Part shown: in pieces, positions 45,989-54,315 of the stretch
How the letters are laid out: every line of letters begins with the position of its first letter
How positions within the stretch are numbered: the stretch's first letter is position 1
From: Actinomyces succiniciruminis
GTDB taxonomy: Bacteria; Actinomycetota; Actinomycetes; Actinomycetales; Actinomycetaceae
Length of the DNA stretch: 54,426 nucleotides
Assembly (NCBI RefSeq): GCF_900002405.1
Contig: NZ_LK995477.1
Span: 15,563 to 69,988 of the forward strand
Direction of reading: 5' to 3'
The notes under the pieces: generated by a model
Database searches by the model: none
Seen by the model: only the letters and a program-made list of their open reading frames with translations
What the model was told of the DNA's origin: nothing
Translations under genes and position numbers: made by a program

Positions 45989-46450
45989 TCATACTGCCGC
46001 CTCTATGGCTTTGCGCAGGGCCGGCAGGTCGCCCGCGCCGAAGGCGGTCCCAATCAGGTCTAGGCCGTAAAGGCCCGCGAAGCGGGTGATCGTGTACGTC
46101 GTCGCACCCATCCCGGGCTCCGCGCGAGGCTGGTCACCCTGGGTGAAGAAGGCGAGCCTCCGGCCAGCCAGCTCGACCGACGGTGCTCCATACATGCGCT
46201 CAAGGAGGGTGCGGGGCAGGGCACCGAGCGAGTGCCAGTACACGGGCGTGCCGAGCACGATGACGTCCGCATCCAGGAGCCGTGCCAGCACCTGCTCGAA
46301 CTGGTCGCCGACCGCGCGCTCGGAGTACAGGGGCTCGATGCGGTAGTCGACCAGGTCGAGAGTCTCGTAGTCGAGACCGGCGAGCAGGTCGGCCGCCATC
46401 TGGGCGGTGCGCCCGTCGCGGTGCGGGCTGCCGTTGACGAAGAGGATCAT
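45989..46450 (-). CDS. flavodoxin-like NAD(P)H-dependent oxidoreductase
   Basis: A 153-residue protein starting MILFVNGSPHRDGRTAQMA, the FMN phosphate loop of small NADPH-dependent flavin reductases. TPVYWHSLGALPRTLLERMYG near residue 68-88 is the second flavin contact. It would reduce quinones or other electrophiles. GAGGAA lies about 12 bases before ATG 46450, and longer frames upstream are non-coding in style. Last gene of the nine-gene LysR-linked run, 37 bases after the NAD(P)-binding protein gene. Confidence 0.85.
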   Translation of the reverse strand: MILFVNGSPHRDGRTAQMAADLLAGLDYETLDLVDYRIEPLYSERAVGDQFEQVLARLLDADVIVLGTPVYWHSLGALPRTLLERMYGAPSVELAGRRLAFFTQGDQPRAEPGMGATTYTITRFAGLYGLDLIGTAFGAGDLPALRKAIEAAV

Positions 46451-46487
46451 GGGAGTCTCGTTCCTCGGAGTTGGTTGGATCGTGCGG

Positions 46488-47231
46488 TCAGGCGTCGAGG
46501 CGGTCGATGTCGGCCTGCACGCGGGCGGGCTCATCGGCGAGCGGCACGAGGTCCTGGTCGAGCGCGCCGCGGCCCGCCTCGGTGTCCGGCTGAGTCGCGG
46601 CGAACAGCGCCTCGAAGTCGGTGACCGGTGCGCCCGGCCGGGAGAAGACCTCCACGGTGCGGTGCTCTCCGGAGGGGTTCAGGGCGCCCTCGATAAGCAC
46701 CTGGGCGATGTGGTGGCGGTCCACGCCGGGCTGCCCCTCCACGAGGTCGCCCTGGCGCAGGTCGATCTGGGTGTCGTCAGGTCCCTGGTAGTCGAACCAG
46801 CCGGGCCGGACGATCGTGTACGGGTGCCCGGAGGCGCGCACCAGCCGCTCGGCGCGGCGCTTCCAGTCCCAGGACTCGCCGGACGGGTGGGAGATGTACA
46901 TGGAGGTCATCAGGCTGATGTAGACCTCCGGCCGATCGGTCAGGGCCTCCAACAGTGCGGGGATGACGGCGTAATAGTTGTGCTCCAGGTCGGCATCCCC
47001 GCCGTGGGTGAGGATGACGACGTCGACGCCGTCCAGGACCGCGGCCAGTGAGGCGGCATCGGTGGGGGAGGCCTCGACGATATCGGCCCCGGCGGGCAGG
47101 GAGCGGGCGGCCCGGGCGGCGTTGCGGGACTGGGCCCGGACGCTCAGCCCCCGGGCCAGGGCCTCCGCGACGACGACGCGGCCCACCTGGCCGGTGGCGC
47201 CGATGACGAGGACGGTGCGGGTGTCGGACAT
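46488..47231 (-). CDS. NAD(P)-binding atypical short-chain reductase (NmrA-like)
   Basis: A 247-residue Rossmann-fold protein with VIGATGQVGRVVVAEAL (about 9-25), the G-x2-G-x2-G loop of atypical SDRs that bind NAD(P). SRNAAR provides a basic patch for NADP. PYTIVRPGWFDY near 140 is typical of the NmrA/YwnB-like group. There is no Y-x3-K catalytic pair in the usual place, so it may be a redox sensor or a reductase of non-classical type. AAGGAA precedes the ATG. Penultimate gene of the LysR-linked run. Confidence 0.85.
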   Translation of the reverse strand: MSDTRTVLVIGATGQVGRVVVAEALARGLSVRAQSRNAARAARSLPAGADIVEASPTDAASLAAVLDGVDVVILTHGGDADLEHNYYAVIPALLEALTDRPEVYISLMTSMYISHPSGESWDWKRRAERLVRASGHPYTIVRPGWFDYQGPDDTQIDLRQGDLVEGQPGVDRHHIAQVLIEGALNPSGEHRTVEVFSRPGAPVTDFEALFAATQPDTEAGRGALDQDLVPLADEPARVQADIDRLDA

Positions 47232-47324
47232 GGCAGTGTTCCTTCTGCAGAGTTCTGTGGAAATGTGTGGTTCGTGGTTGTTCGGTGATGTCGGAGGCGG
47301 CCGCGCTTATAGCGCTGAGGGCGG

Positions 47325-48350
47325 TCAGGCGTCCGCGAAGGCCCGCTGCATGAAGTCGTCGTACTCCTCGATCCAGCCGCCCTCGGCGCCGAAGCCGTGG
47401 GGCCAGCCGTCGAGCACGCGGGCGTGGACCGTGGCTCCCCGGGCGGCCATGACCTCCACCTGCGCCTCGAACTGGTCGTAGAACGGGTCGCGGGTGCCAT
47501 AGCAGTAGTAGGTCGGCACCACGCCGGTCAGGCGGTCCGGGGCGAGCTCGGCCACCGACAATCGCCCGTAGAAGGAGTAGATCATCGCCGTCGCGGTGGC
47601 GTCGGCGCTCACGGAGTCGAGTGCGTCCGGCCTGTAGTCGGCGTCGAGTTCGGCGGGGGAGGTGCTTCCCGACCAGTTCAGGATCGTCTCCCCGCACAGG
47701 ATGCCGCCGGCGGAGTAGCCGCCCAGGGCGATGTGCTGCGGGCTGGGCAGGCCGTAGTCGTCGGCGTGGGCGCGCACGAAGCGGATGGCGCGGGCCAGGT
47801 CCACCCCGGCCTCGGCCTGCGTGTACGGCCGCACCCGGTAGTCGACCACGAAGCAGTGATACCCGCGTGCGGAAAGCTCCGCGGCGGTCGGGTAGCAGTC
47901 GGAGTTGTCCCCGCGCAGGGCGAAGGCGCCGCCGGCGCACAGCAGCACGGCGCCCCTGACCGTGTCCCCGGCCGCGGGCACGCTCGTCACCGTGGGGCGG
48001 AAACTGGCCGGGTCGTAACCCGAACCGCTGGGGGCGGTGGTGGCGGGCGCGCCCGCCTCCTCCCACAGGAACAGGCACTGGCTGCGGGCCGGGTCGACCG
48101 TCGCCGTCGCCACGGTTCCCTCGACGGTGGCGGGGTCGGGACTGACATGATCGAAGTCGACGCCGCTGAAGGTGGGGGAGGAGTCCAGCTTGACGTAGTC
48201 GCGTACCGCGGCGAGGTCGGCGGAGGGGCCGACGGTGCCGCCGCCGTCCCGGTTGCCCGTGCAGGCGCTTAGGGCGCCGGCGGCGGCCAGCAGGCCGGCT
48301 CCGCGGCCGAAGGTGCGTCGGGTCATGGCGTGCATCATTCCTTTCCTCAT
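47325..48350 (-). CDS. Tat-exported lipoprotein alpha/beta hydrolase
   Basis: A 341-residue hydrolase of the esterase/lipase (HSL-like) type. TRRTFGRGAGLLAAAG and LSAC (Cys30) give a twin-arginine lipoprotein signal. The catalytic domain has the Gly-rich oxyanion segment LCAGGAFAL and GGYSAGG with the nucleophile Ser, then a C-terminal GWPHGFG with the His. AGGAG eight bases before ATG 48350 (MRKGMMHAM) favours this start, and two further in-frame Met codons follow within 9 codons. It is 45 bases after a paralogous lipoprotein hydrolase gene. Confidence 0.87.
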   Translation of the reverse strand: MRKGMMHAMTRRTFGRGAGLLAAAGALSACTGNRDGGGTVGPSADLAAVRDYVKLDSSPTFSGVDFDHVSPDPATVEGTVATATVDPARSQCLFLWEEAGAPATTAPSGSGYDPASFRPTVTSVPAAGDTVRGAVLLCAGGAFALRGDNSDCYPTAAELSARGYHCFVVDYRVRPYTQAEAGVDLARAIRFVRAHADDYGLPSPQHIALGGYSAGGILCGETILNWSGSTSPAELDADYRPDALDSVSADATATAMIYSFYGRLSVAELAPDRLTGVVPTYYCYGTRDPFYDQFEAQVEVMAARGATVHARVLDGWPHGFGAEGGWIEEYDDFMQRAFADA

Positions 48351-48395
48351 GTCTTCGTCTCCTGTTGACTCGGGCCACCTCACCCGGGGTGAGGC

Positions 48396-49454
48396 TCAGC
48401 CCCGTCCGGCGGCGGACGCGTCGATTTGCGCCTGCCAGAAGGCGGCGGCGTCCTCGATCCAGCCCTCGGCGACGGTCCCGATGCCGAGCCCGAAGCCGTG
48501 CGGCAGGCCGTCGTAGGCGTGGAACTCGGTGGGGGTGCCCGCGGCCGCGATGGCGTCCGTGCGGGCCTGCATGGTCCGCCAGGACGCGATGCCGTCCGCC
48601 GTGCCCACGCAGGCGAAGGTCGCCGGCTCCGCGCCCGAAAGGTCCGAGTGCCCCGTGTACTGCATGACGACGGCGCCGGGGCCGGGCACGTCGTCGCCCC
48701 CGAATCGGGCGGGGCCGTAGGACCCCAGATAGGCGGCCAGGCGCGCACCCGCAGAGCCGCCCCAAAGCGAGTAGCCCTCCGGGTTCACACCGAGCTCATC
48801 GGCGTGGGCATGGATGAAGGAGATGGCCCGGGCCAGGTCCTCGCAGCCGGTCTGGGCGTTCGGCCGGTACTGCAACGTGAAGGCCGTGTAGCCGTGGCGG
48901 GACAGCCACAGGGCGTGCGGCATGGAGTCGTGGATGGAGGCCACGTAGGCGAAGCCCCCACCGGCGTTGCAGACGGCCACGCGCGGCCGGGTGCCCTCCG
49001 CCGCTCCCCGGGCGGGGAAGACGAACAGGCCGGTGTCCTCAAGGCTGGGGTCGCTCGCCCGCTCGGCCTCGGTGTAGATGCTGTAGAAGACCGTCTCCCC
49101 ACCCGCCCGGCGCTCCAGTAGGTCGCCTATGACGTCGACCGTGGTGGCGGTGTCTACATGGGAGTACCAGGTGAGCAGGTCGGGCACGTCTGCCAGCGTG
49201 TCGCCCGGCTGGGGCGTGTTGAAGGTGATGGGGAACAGGAAGCGCCCGTAGTCCTCCAACAGCGGGTTGTCGATGACATCCGTGATGAGCGTGCTGCTGT
49301 TCACGGCCCAGTCACCTCCTGCGCCTGCCGTGTCCGTCGCGCTGGCCGCCGCCGTCCGCGCGGCCGATGGCGTCGTACGCGAGCAGCCCGTGGTGGCCGC
49401 CAGTGCGGCCACCACGGTTGCGGCGGTGCGGCAGAGCCTCCGGCGCGTCAGCAT
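48396..49454 (-). CDS. lipoprotein alpha/beta hydrolase, paralogue
   Basis: A 352-residue exported hydrolase. MLTRRRLCRTAATVVAALAA ends at the lipobox TTGC (Cys24), followed by a Ser/Ala/Thr-rich linker. The catalytic domain has CNAGGGFAYV (oxyanion hole), SLWGGSAGARLA (nucleophile Ser) and GLPHGFGLGIG with the His. The arrangement matches the neighbouring lipoprotein hydrolase, so the pair arose by duplication or was recruited together. The ribosome site is weak. It starts 27 bases after the upstream hydrolase gene, and coupling is possible. Confidence 0.85.
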   Translation of the reverse strand: MLTRRRLCRTAATVVAALAATTGCSRTTPSAARTAAASATDTAGAGGDWAVNSSTLITDVIDNPLLEDYGRFLFPITFNTPQPGDTLADVPDLLTWYSHVDTATTVDVIGDLLERRAGGETVFYSIYTEAERASDPSLEDTGLFVFPARGAAEGTRPRVAVCNAGGGFAYVASIHDSMPHALWLSRHGYTAFTLQYRPNAQTGCEDLARAISFIHAHADELGVNPEGYSLWGGSAGARLAAYLGSYGPARFGGDDVPGPGAVVMQYTGHSDLSGAEPATFACVGTADGIASWRTMQARTDAIAAAGTPTEFHAYDGLPHGFGLGIGTVAEGWIEDAAAFWQAQIDASAAGRG

Positions 49455-49481
49455 CAGCGGATCCCGGCCGGACGAGGGCGG

Positions 49482-50489
49482 TCAGGCCAGCCCCTTCGAG
49501 TCGAGCCAGGCGTGGATATGCGCGGCGATCTCATCGGAGTTGCGGTCCTGGAACATGAAGTGATCGTTGCCGCGGATGCCCTCTTCCGGCAGCACAACGA
49601 CCTCGCAGTCGCCGCCATGGGCGTTCACGACCCGCTCGAACTCGCGGGCGATCGCCAGGACGCCGCGCCAGAACTGGTTGGCGGGCACCTCCTCGTCCAC
49701 GCCCTCGGCGGGAATGTAGTCCCCGTAGTAGACGCGGATCGGGAACCGTGTCAGCGCCTCGAACTGCTCCGCCGGGACCGGGATGCCGGCCGCCGCCACC
49801 GGATACTCGGTGGTGATCGGCTCCGGGCACTCGTCCTCCGGGAACAGGAAGCTGCCGGGCTCGATGGCCACGACGGACTCGATGTTCGGGCTCGCGGCGG
49901 CGATGAACCAGCCGGGGATACCGCCCTGCGAGTGGGTGACAAAGGTGGCCGGACCGGACTTCTCCAGCACGGCGACCAGGGCATCCGTGATGACCGGGAT
50001 GTCGAACTCGCCGGTGTCGGGTGTCATCTGGCGGAAGAACTGGTCCATGGACTCGTCGTCGGTGGGCAGCTGGATGCCCTCGGCGAACTCGGGCCAGCGC
50101 CCCATGCGGAACTGGGTGAACCAGTTCTGGTCGTCCGGGGTGGCCGTGATCTCCACCGGCACGGAGGACTGGCCGGCCTGCCCGCGGCGCGGCTGGTCGA
50201 CCAGGTAGATGCCGTAGCCACGGCGCAGGAAGAAGTCTGCCCAGCCCTCGCGGCCGTCCGGGGTGGACTGCCAACCTGAGAAGGACTGGCCGAATCCGTG
50301 CAGGAAGACCAGTTTGTGGCCGTTGGCGTCCTCGGGCAGTTGGTAGAAGACGTGCGCGTGGTCCGAGTGGCGGGTCTGCCCGGCCTCGGCCAGCTGGCCG
50401 GTGACCGCGTCGAAGGTGCCGGGGGCGGTCTGGACGGTTCCGCCCGCCTGGAAGGCGCCCTGGCGGGCGATGACGATGGGGTTGCTCAT
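49482..50489 (-). CDS. cytoplasmic alpha/beta hydrolase
   Basis: A 335-residue soluble alpha/beta hydrolase without signal peptide. KLVFLHGFGQSFSGWQ (oxyanion hole, about 59-74), FVTHSQGGIPGW (nucleophile Ser, about 183-194) and IRGNDHFMFQDRNS (His, about 305) place it with esterases of the large extracellular/cytoplasmic group annotated simply as alpha/beta hydrolase. There is no obvious Shine-Dalgarno before ATG 50489. Fifth gene of the LysR-linked run. Substrate unknown. Confidence 0.85.
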   Translation of the reverse strand: MSNPIVIARQGAFQAGGTVQTAPGTFDAVTGQLAEAGQTRHSDHAHVFYQLPEDANGHKLVFLHGFGQSFSGWQSTPDGREGWADFFLRRGYGIYLVDQPRRGQAGQSSVPVEITATPDDQNWFTQFRMGRWPEFAEGIQLPTDDESMDQFFRQMTPDTGEFDIPVITDALVAVLEKSGPATFVTHSQGGIPGWFIAAASPNIESVVAIEPGSFLFPEDECPEPITTEYPVAAAGIPVPAEQFEALTRFPIRVYYGDYIPAEGVDEEVPANQFWRGVLAIAREFERVVNAHGGDCEVVVLPEEGIRGNDHFMFQDRNSDEIAAHIHAWLDSKGLA

Positions 50490-50576
50490 TGGTGAGGATG
50501 TGCCTGTCTGGTCGGTGGTGGATGAACCGGGGCCGCCTGGCCGGCAGCCCCGTGGCCTGTGCCGGGCTCGCGGGGC

Positions 50577-50906
50577 TCAGGCCTCGTCGTCGCCCCAGAT
50601 CTCGTCGATCATGGGGAAGGTGCTCCAGGCCTTGGGCCAGCCGCAGTAGAAGGCCAACTGGGTGACGATCTCCACGGCCTCCTCCTTGGTGATGCCGTGG
50701 GCCTTGCCGAGCGCGAGGTGGCTCTTCAACTGGGGGTACAGTCCCGCGGAGAAGAGCGCGGCGATGGTGATCATGGAGCGGTCGCGGGCGCTGAGCTGCT
50801 CCTCGCGCGCCCAGACCTCCCCGAAGAGCACGTCGTCGTTGAGAGCGGCGAACTGCGGGGCCAGGTCGCCCAGGCGGTCGCGGCCGGCGGTCTGCTTCTC
50901 AGCCAT
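50577..50906 (-). CDS. carboxymuconolactone decarboxylase-like protein
   Basis: A 109-residue all-helical protein of the CMD/AhpD superfamily. DRSMITIAALFSAGLYPQLKSHLALG and LAFYCGWPKAWS are family blocks. It lacks the C-x2-C of AhpD peroxidases, with only a single Cys at the YCGWP position, so a thiol-peroxidase role is not supported. The start at 50906 has AGGAGGAA upstream. It follows a cupin gene, an arrangement seen widely in bacteria. The partners may act on a lactone-like or organic substrate, but no reaction is established. Confidence 0.88.
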   Translation of the reverse strand: MAEKQTAGRDRLGDLAPQFAALNDDVLFGEVWAREEQLSARDRSMITIAALFSAGLYPQLKSHLALGKAHGITKEEAVEIVTQLAFYCGWPKAWSTFPMIDEIWGDDEA

Positions 50907-50953
50907 GGTGGGTGGTTCCTCCTGCGAGTAGTGAAGTGGGTTTAATGGGTATT

Positions 50954-51373
50954 TCAGGCCAATGCCCGGTAATCGGCGTCGGAGACGGGCTCGCACCACT
51001 CAGTGACGGTGCCCTCGCCGGGGACCTCCAGGGCGATGTGCTGGAAGGCCGTGTCGGCGGCGGCGCCGTGCCAGTGCTTGAGACCGGCGGGGATGTTGAC
51101 GACGTCGCCGGGCTTCAGCTCACGGGCCGGCTCGCCCCACGCCTGGTACCAGCCGCGGCCGGCGGTGGCGATGAGGATCTGACCCCCGCCGGAGGTGGCC
51201 TGGTGGATGTGCCAGTCGTTGCGGCAGCCGGCCTCGAAGGAGACGGTGAAGGCCGGGACCTGTTCGAGGGTGAGTACGCCCAGGTAGCTCTTGCCGCTGA
51301 AGTGCGCCGCGAAGCGGGTGTTCTCCTCGCCGAAGGGCAGATAGGACTGTTTCAGTTCGTCAATGGTGGTCAT
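50954..51373 (-). CDS. cupin domain protein
   Basis: A 139-residue single-domain beta-barrel. Likely metal ligands are His55 and His57 (WHIHQ), Gln65 (GGGQILI) and His100/His102 (KHWHG). This matches the cupin type normally paired with CMD-like genes, as here (47 bases apart). No reaction is known for the family. The ribosome site is weak (AAAGAA). Third gene of the LysR-linked run. Confidence 0.88.
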   Translation of the reverse strand: MTTIDELKQSYLPFGEENTRFAAHFSGKSYLGVLTLEQVPAFTVSFEAGCRNDWHIHQATSGGGQILIATAGRGWYQAWGEPARELKPGDVVNIPAGLKHWHGAAADTAFQHIALEVPGEGTVTEWCEPVSDADYRALA

Positions 51374-51469
51374 GGGTTCTTTGGATGTAATGAAGGATCG
51401 GTGTGGAAAGGAAGCGGAATGGCCCGGGCCGGGCGGTCCCTGGCCGCCAGAACGGGACCGGGGAGGGGC

Positions 51470-52357
51470 TCAGTACAGCGAGCCGCCGCCGATCTGCTGC
51501 TTGACCATGTCGCGCAGCAGCCAGCCCACGACCTTCGGGTCGTAGTGGTCGAAGATGCGCGGCAGCGTGCCGTCGTCCAGGGCGGAGAAGGTCGCCAGGT
51601 CCTCCTCGGTCAGTTCGAAGTCGAAGACGTCGAAGTTCTCCTCCATGCGGTTGCGGTGCGTGGACTTCGGGATGACCACGACGTCCTTCTGGATCAGCGC
51701 CCGCAGGATCACCTGCCCGGGCTTCTTGCCGTACTTGGCGCCGATCTCGGCGAGGACCGGGTTGGCGAAGATGTTGTTCTGCCCCTCGGCGAAGGGCGCC
51801 CACGCCTCGTGCACCACGCCGAGTTCGGCCATGACCGCGTGCGCGGCGTCCTGCTGGCGGAAGGGGTGCGTCTCGATCTGGTTGACCGCCGGCGTGATCT
51901 CGGCCAGCGCGGCCACATCCACCAGGCGCTCGGGGTAGAAGTTGGACACGCCGATGGCGCGCAGCTTGCCAGCCTTGTAGGCGTCCTCCATGGCCCGGTA
52001 GGCGCCCGGGTAGTCGCCCATCGCCTGGTGCAGCAGCATCAGGTCAATGTGGTCGGTGCCGAGCTTTTCCAGCGACTCGTCGATGGAGGCGGTGGCGCGC
52101 TCGTAGTTCATGTTGGACACCCAGATCTTGGAGGTGATGAACACCTCGTCGCGCGGCAGGCCGCTCTTCGCGACGGCCGCGCCGACGCCCTCCTCGTTGC
52201 CGTAGGCCTGGGCGGTGTCGATGAGCCGGTAGCCGACCTCGAGGGCCTCGCTCACGCAGCGCTCGGTCTCATCGGGCGGGGTCTGGAAGACGCCGTAGCC
52301 GAGCACGGGCATCTCGACGCCGTTGTTGAGGGTCTTGGTGGGGACGGTGGTGGTCAT
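51470..52357 (-). CDS. aldo-keto reductase (2,5-diketogluconate reductase type)
   Basis: A 295-residue TIM-barrel reductase with Asp47, Tyr52 (IDTAQAYG), Lys77 (ITSKIW) and His110 (MLLHQ) as tetrad, and VVIPKSTHRNRMEENFDVF as the NADPH-binding segment. It would reduce aldehydes, alpha-keto compounds or methylglyoxal-type electrophiles. AGGAGAG lies before the ATG. Second gene of the LysR-linked run, next to a related but clearly different paralogue. Confidence 0.92.
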   Translation of the reverse strand: MTTTVPTKTLNNGVEMPVLGYGVFQTPPDETERCVSEALEVGYRLIDTAQAYGNEEGVGAAVAKSGLPRDEVFITSKIWVSNMNYERATASIDESLEKLGTDHIDLMLLHQAMGDYPGAYRAMEDAYKAGKLRAIGVSNFYPERLVDVAALAEITPAVNQIETHPFRQQDAAHAVMAELGVVHEAWAPFAEGQNNIFANPVLAEIGAKYGKKPGQVILRALIQKDVVVIPKSTHRNRMEENFDVFDFELTEEDLATFSALDDGTLPRIFDHYDPKVVGWLLRDMVKQQIGGGSLY

Positions 52358-52447
52358 GGGTTTCTCTCCTGATGCGGGTCTTGAGTGGTTGGGGGGCCGA
52401 TCTCGGCGGTTGGCCGACGCCGTGACGACCGGCCAGGCTCGGACGGG

Positions 52448-53326
52448 TCAGGCCTGCTGGGAGTAGTCCATGACCGTCGTCGTGAAGGCGGGCGGCTCGT
52501 CCGGGATCACGTAGTAGGGGGCCTGCGGGATCTCGTTGATCGCAGCGATCTCCGCCTCCGTCAACTTCACGTCGAGGGCGGCGAGGTTATCGGCCATGTG
52601 GGCGGGGTTGAGGGTCTTGGGGAAGGTGATGTTCTTCTCCGCCAGGTGCCAGGCCAGGATCACCTGGGCGGCAGTGGCGCCCGTGCGTTGTGCGGCCGCG
52701 GTGATCGCGGGCTCTTCCAACAGGGTCTTGTCACCGTGGCCGAGCGGGTACCAGGCCTCCACCAGGACCTCGGCCCCGGCGGCCCGGTCCATCTGCGCCT
52801 TCAGCTCGTGCTGGTTCCAGCGCGGGTGGGCCTCCACCTGGTTGACGACCGGCTTGATGCCGGCGACGTCCAGGATCTCCTGGAACTTGGCGATGGGGAA
52901 GTTGGACAGGCCGATGGAGCGCACCTTGCCCGCGGCCACGGCCTCCTCCATGGCCTTCCAACCGGAGGTGTACTCGCCGTAGGGCTGGTGGAACAGCAGC
53001 AGATCAACGTAGTCCAGAGCCAGGCGCTCCAGGGTGGCGTCGATGTCCTTGACGGCCTGCGCGTAGGGGTAGGACTGCGGGAACAACTTGGTGGTGATGA
53101 ACAGGTCCTCACGCTTCACGGTGCCTGCGGCGATCGCATCGCGCACCACCTCGCCGACGGCGACCTCGTTGAAGTAGGCGTTAGCCGTGTCGATGTGCCG
53201 GTAGCCCAGCTCGAGGGCCTGCGGCAGGTGCTCGCGCACCTGGTCGGAGGTCATCTGGAAGACGCCGTAGCCCAGCGCCGGGATGTCGATGCCGTTGTTC
53301 ATGGTGAAGGACGGGATGGTGGTCAT
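52448..53326 (-). CDS. aldo-keto reductase, paralogue
   Basis: A 292-residue protein with tetrad residues Asp46, Tyr51 (IDTANAYF), Lys80 (ITTKLFP) and His113 (LLFHQP). The cofactor segment ITFPKTLNPAHMADN departs from the usual IPKS-x3-R, so cofactor preference may differ from the neighbouring paralogue. First gene of the nine-gene run, with AGGAG eight bases before the ATG, divergent from the LysR regulator. Confidence 0.92.
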   Translation of the reverse strand: MTTIPSFTMNNGIDIPALGYGVFQMTSDQVREHLPQALELGYRHIDTANAYFNEVAVGEVVRDAIAAGTVKREDLFITTKLFPQSYPYAQAVKDIDATLERLALDYVDLLLFHQPYGEYTSGWKAMEEAVAAGKVRSIGLSNFPIAKFQEILDVAGIKPVVNQVEAHPRWNQHELKAQMDRAAGAEVLVEAWYPLGHGDKTLLEEPAITAAAQRTGATAAQVILAWHLAEKNITFPKTLNPAHMADNLAALDVKLTEAEIAAINEIPQAPYYVIPDEPPAFTTTVMDYSQQA

Positions 53327-53466
53327 TGATGCGCTCCTGGGACTTGCTTCGGGACCAGCTCAATGCCGTCCCGCTGTGCATAAGTCTTCGCCCCAGGGGC
53401 GCGGATGTAAAATGCCAATATCGGAACTCTTGATGCGCTACGTGCATAAGCAGAGGGAGGGGACTG
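53327..53466. promoter_or_regulatory. LysR / reductase-operon divergent control region
   Basis: 140 bases. TAAAAT (53407-53412, plus strand) is a good -10 for lysR about 55 bases before its GTG, with a poor -35. GTGCATAAG occurs twice in direct orientation (53376-53384 and 53442-53450), 66 bases apart, and could mark regulator half-sites. A classical T-N11-A palindrome was not identified with confidence. Confidence 0.4.
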
Positions 53467-54315
53467 GTGGATTTCGAGCAGCTGCGCCAGCTGGAGGCGA
53501 TCGCGCGGGAGGGCACCCTCAGCGCCGCCGCGCGCACCCTGCACCTGTCCCAGCCGGCCCTCAGCCGCTCGCTGCAGCGTCTGGAGGCAGAGCTCGGCCA
53601 GTCGCTCTTCGACCGCCCGGGGCGCCGCCTGGTGCTCAACGAGGCGGGCCGTGTGGCTCTGGAGCATGCCGGGCGGATCCTGCGCGAGGAGCAGGCCATG
53701 CGCACCGCCCTCGACGACGTCGCCCGCCGCACCCGGGCGCTGCGCGTGGGTGCGGTCGCACCCGCGCCGCTGTGGCGGCTGACCTCGCTGATCATCGAAC
53801 GCTTCCCCGGCCTGGTGCTCACCTCGCAGAGTCTCGGCAGGGAGGAGGTCGAGGAGGGCGTTGTGAGCGGCGAGCTGGACCTGGGCATCTCGCTGCGTCC
53901 CCATCCGCTGCCGAGCGTGCGCTCGGCCCGGCTCATGGTGGAGAACCTCGCCGTCGCCCTGCCCGCTGAGCACGCGCTCGCGAACCGCGAGCAGGTGACG
54001 GCCGCGGAGCTGGACGGCGAGACCTTCCTGCTCCTGGCAGACATCGGCTTCTGGCGCGAGCGCTGTGACCGCTACCTGCCCCACTCCCAGTTCGTGGTGC
54101 AGGAGGACCGCGGCGTTTTCGAACAACTGGTCAAGAGTTCTCCGCTGCCCCACTTCGTCTCCGACGCGCCTGCCCTGTCGGCGCTCGCTTCGGACCGCGT
54201 CGTCGTGCCGATTCGGGACGCCATGGCCCATGCCACCTTCTTCCTGCTGCTGCGGCCCGGTGGGCGCAGCGAGGCCACGGATGTCTTCGACTGGGTGCGC
54301 AGCCGGGTTGGCTGA
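53467..54315 (+). CDS. LysR family transcriptional regulator
   Basis: A 282-residue regulator with the N-terminal LysR helix-turn-helix (TLSAAARTLHLSQPALSRSL, about 17-36) and a periplasmic-binding-protein-like effector domain. GTG 53467 follows AGGGAGGGG and gives the standard MDFEQLRQLEAI start. It diverges from the aldo-keto reductase, cupin and hydrolase run, the classic arrangement for LysR control of its target operon, so it is likely that operon's activator. The effector is unknown. Confidence 0.93.
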   Translation: MDFEQLRQLEAIAREGTLSAAARTLHLSQPALSRSLQRLEAELGQSLFDRPGRRLVLNEAGRVALEHAGRILREEQAMRTALDDVARRTRALRVGAVAPAPLWRLTSLIIERFPGLVLTSQSLGREEVEEGVVSGELDLGISLRPHPLPSVRSARLMVENLAVALPAEHALANREQVTAAELDGETFLLLADIGFWRERCDRYLPHSQFVVQEDRGVFEQLVKSSPLPHFVSDAPALSALASDRVVVPIRDAMAHATFFLLLRPGGRSEATDVFDWVRSRVG

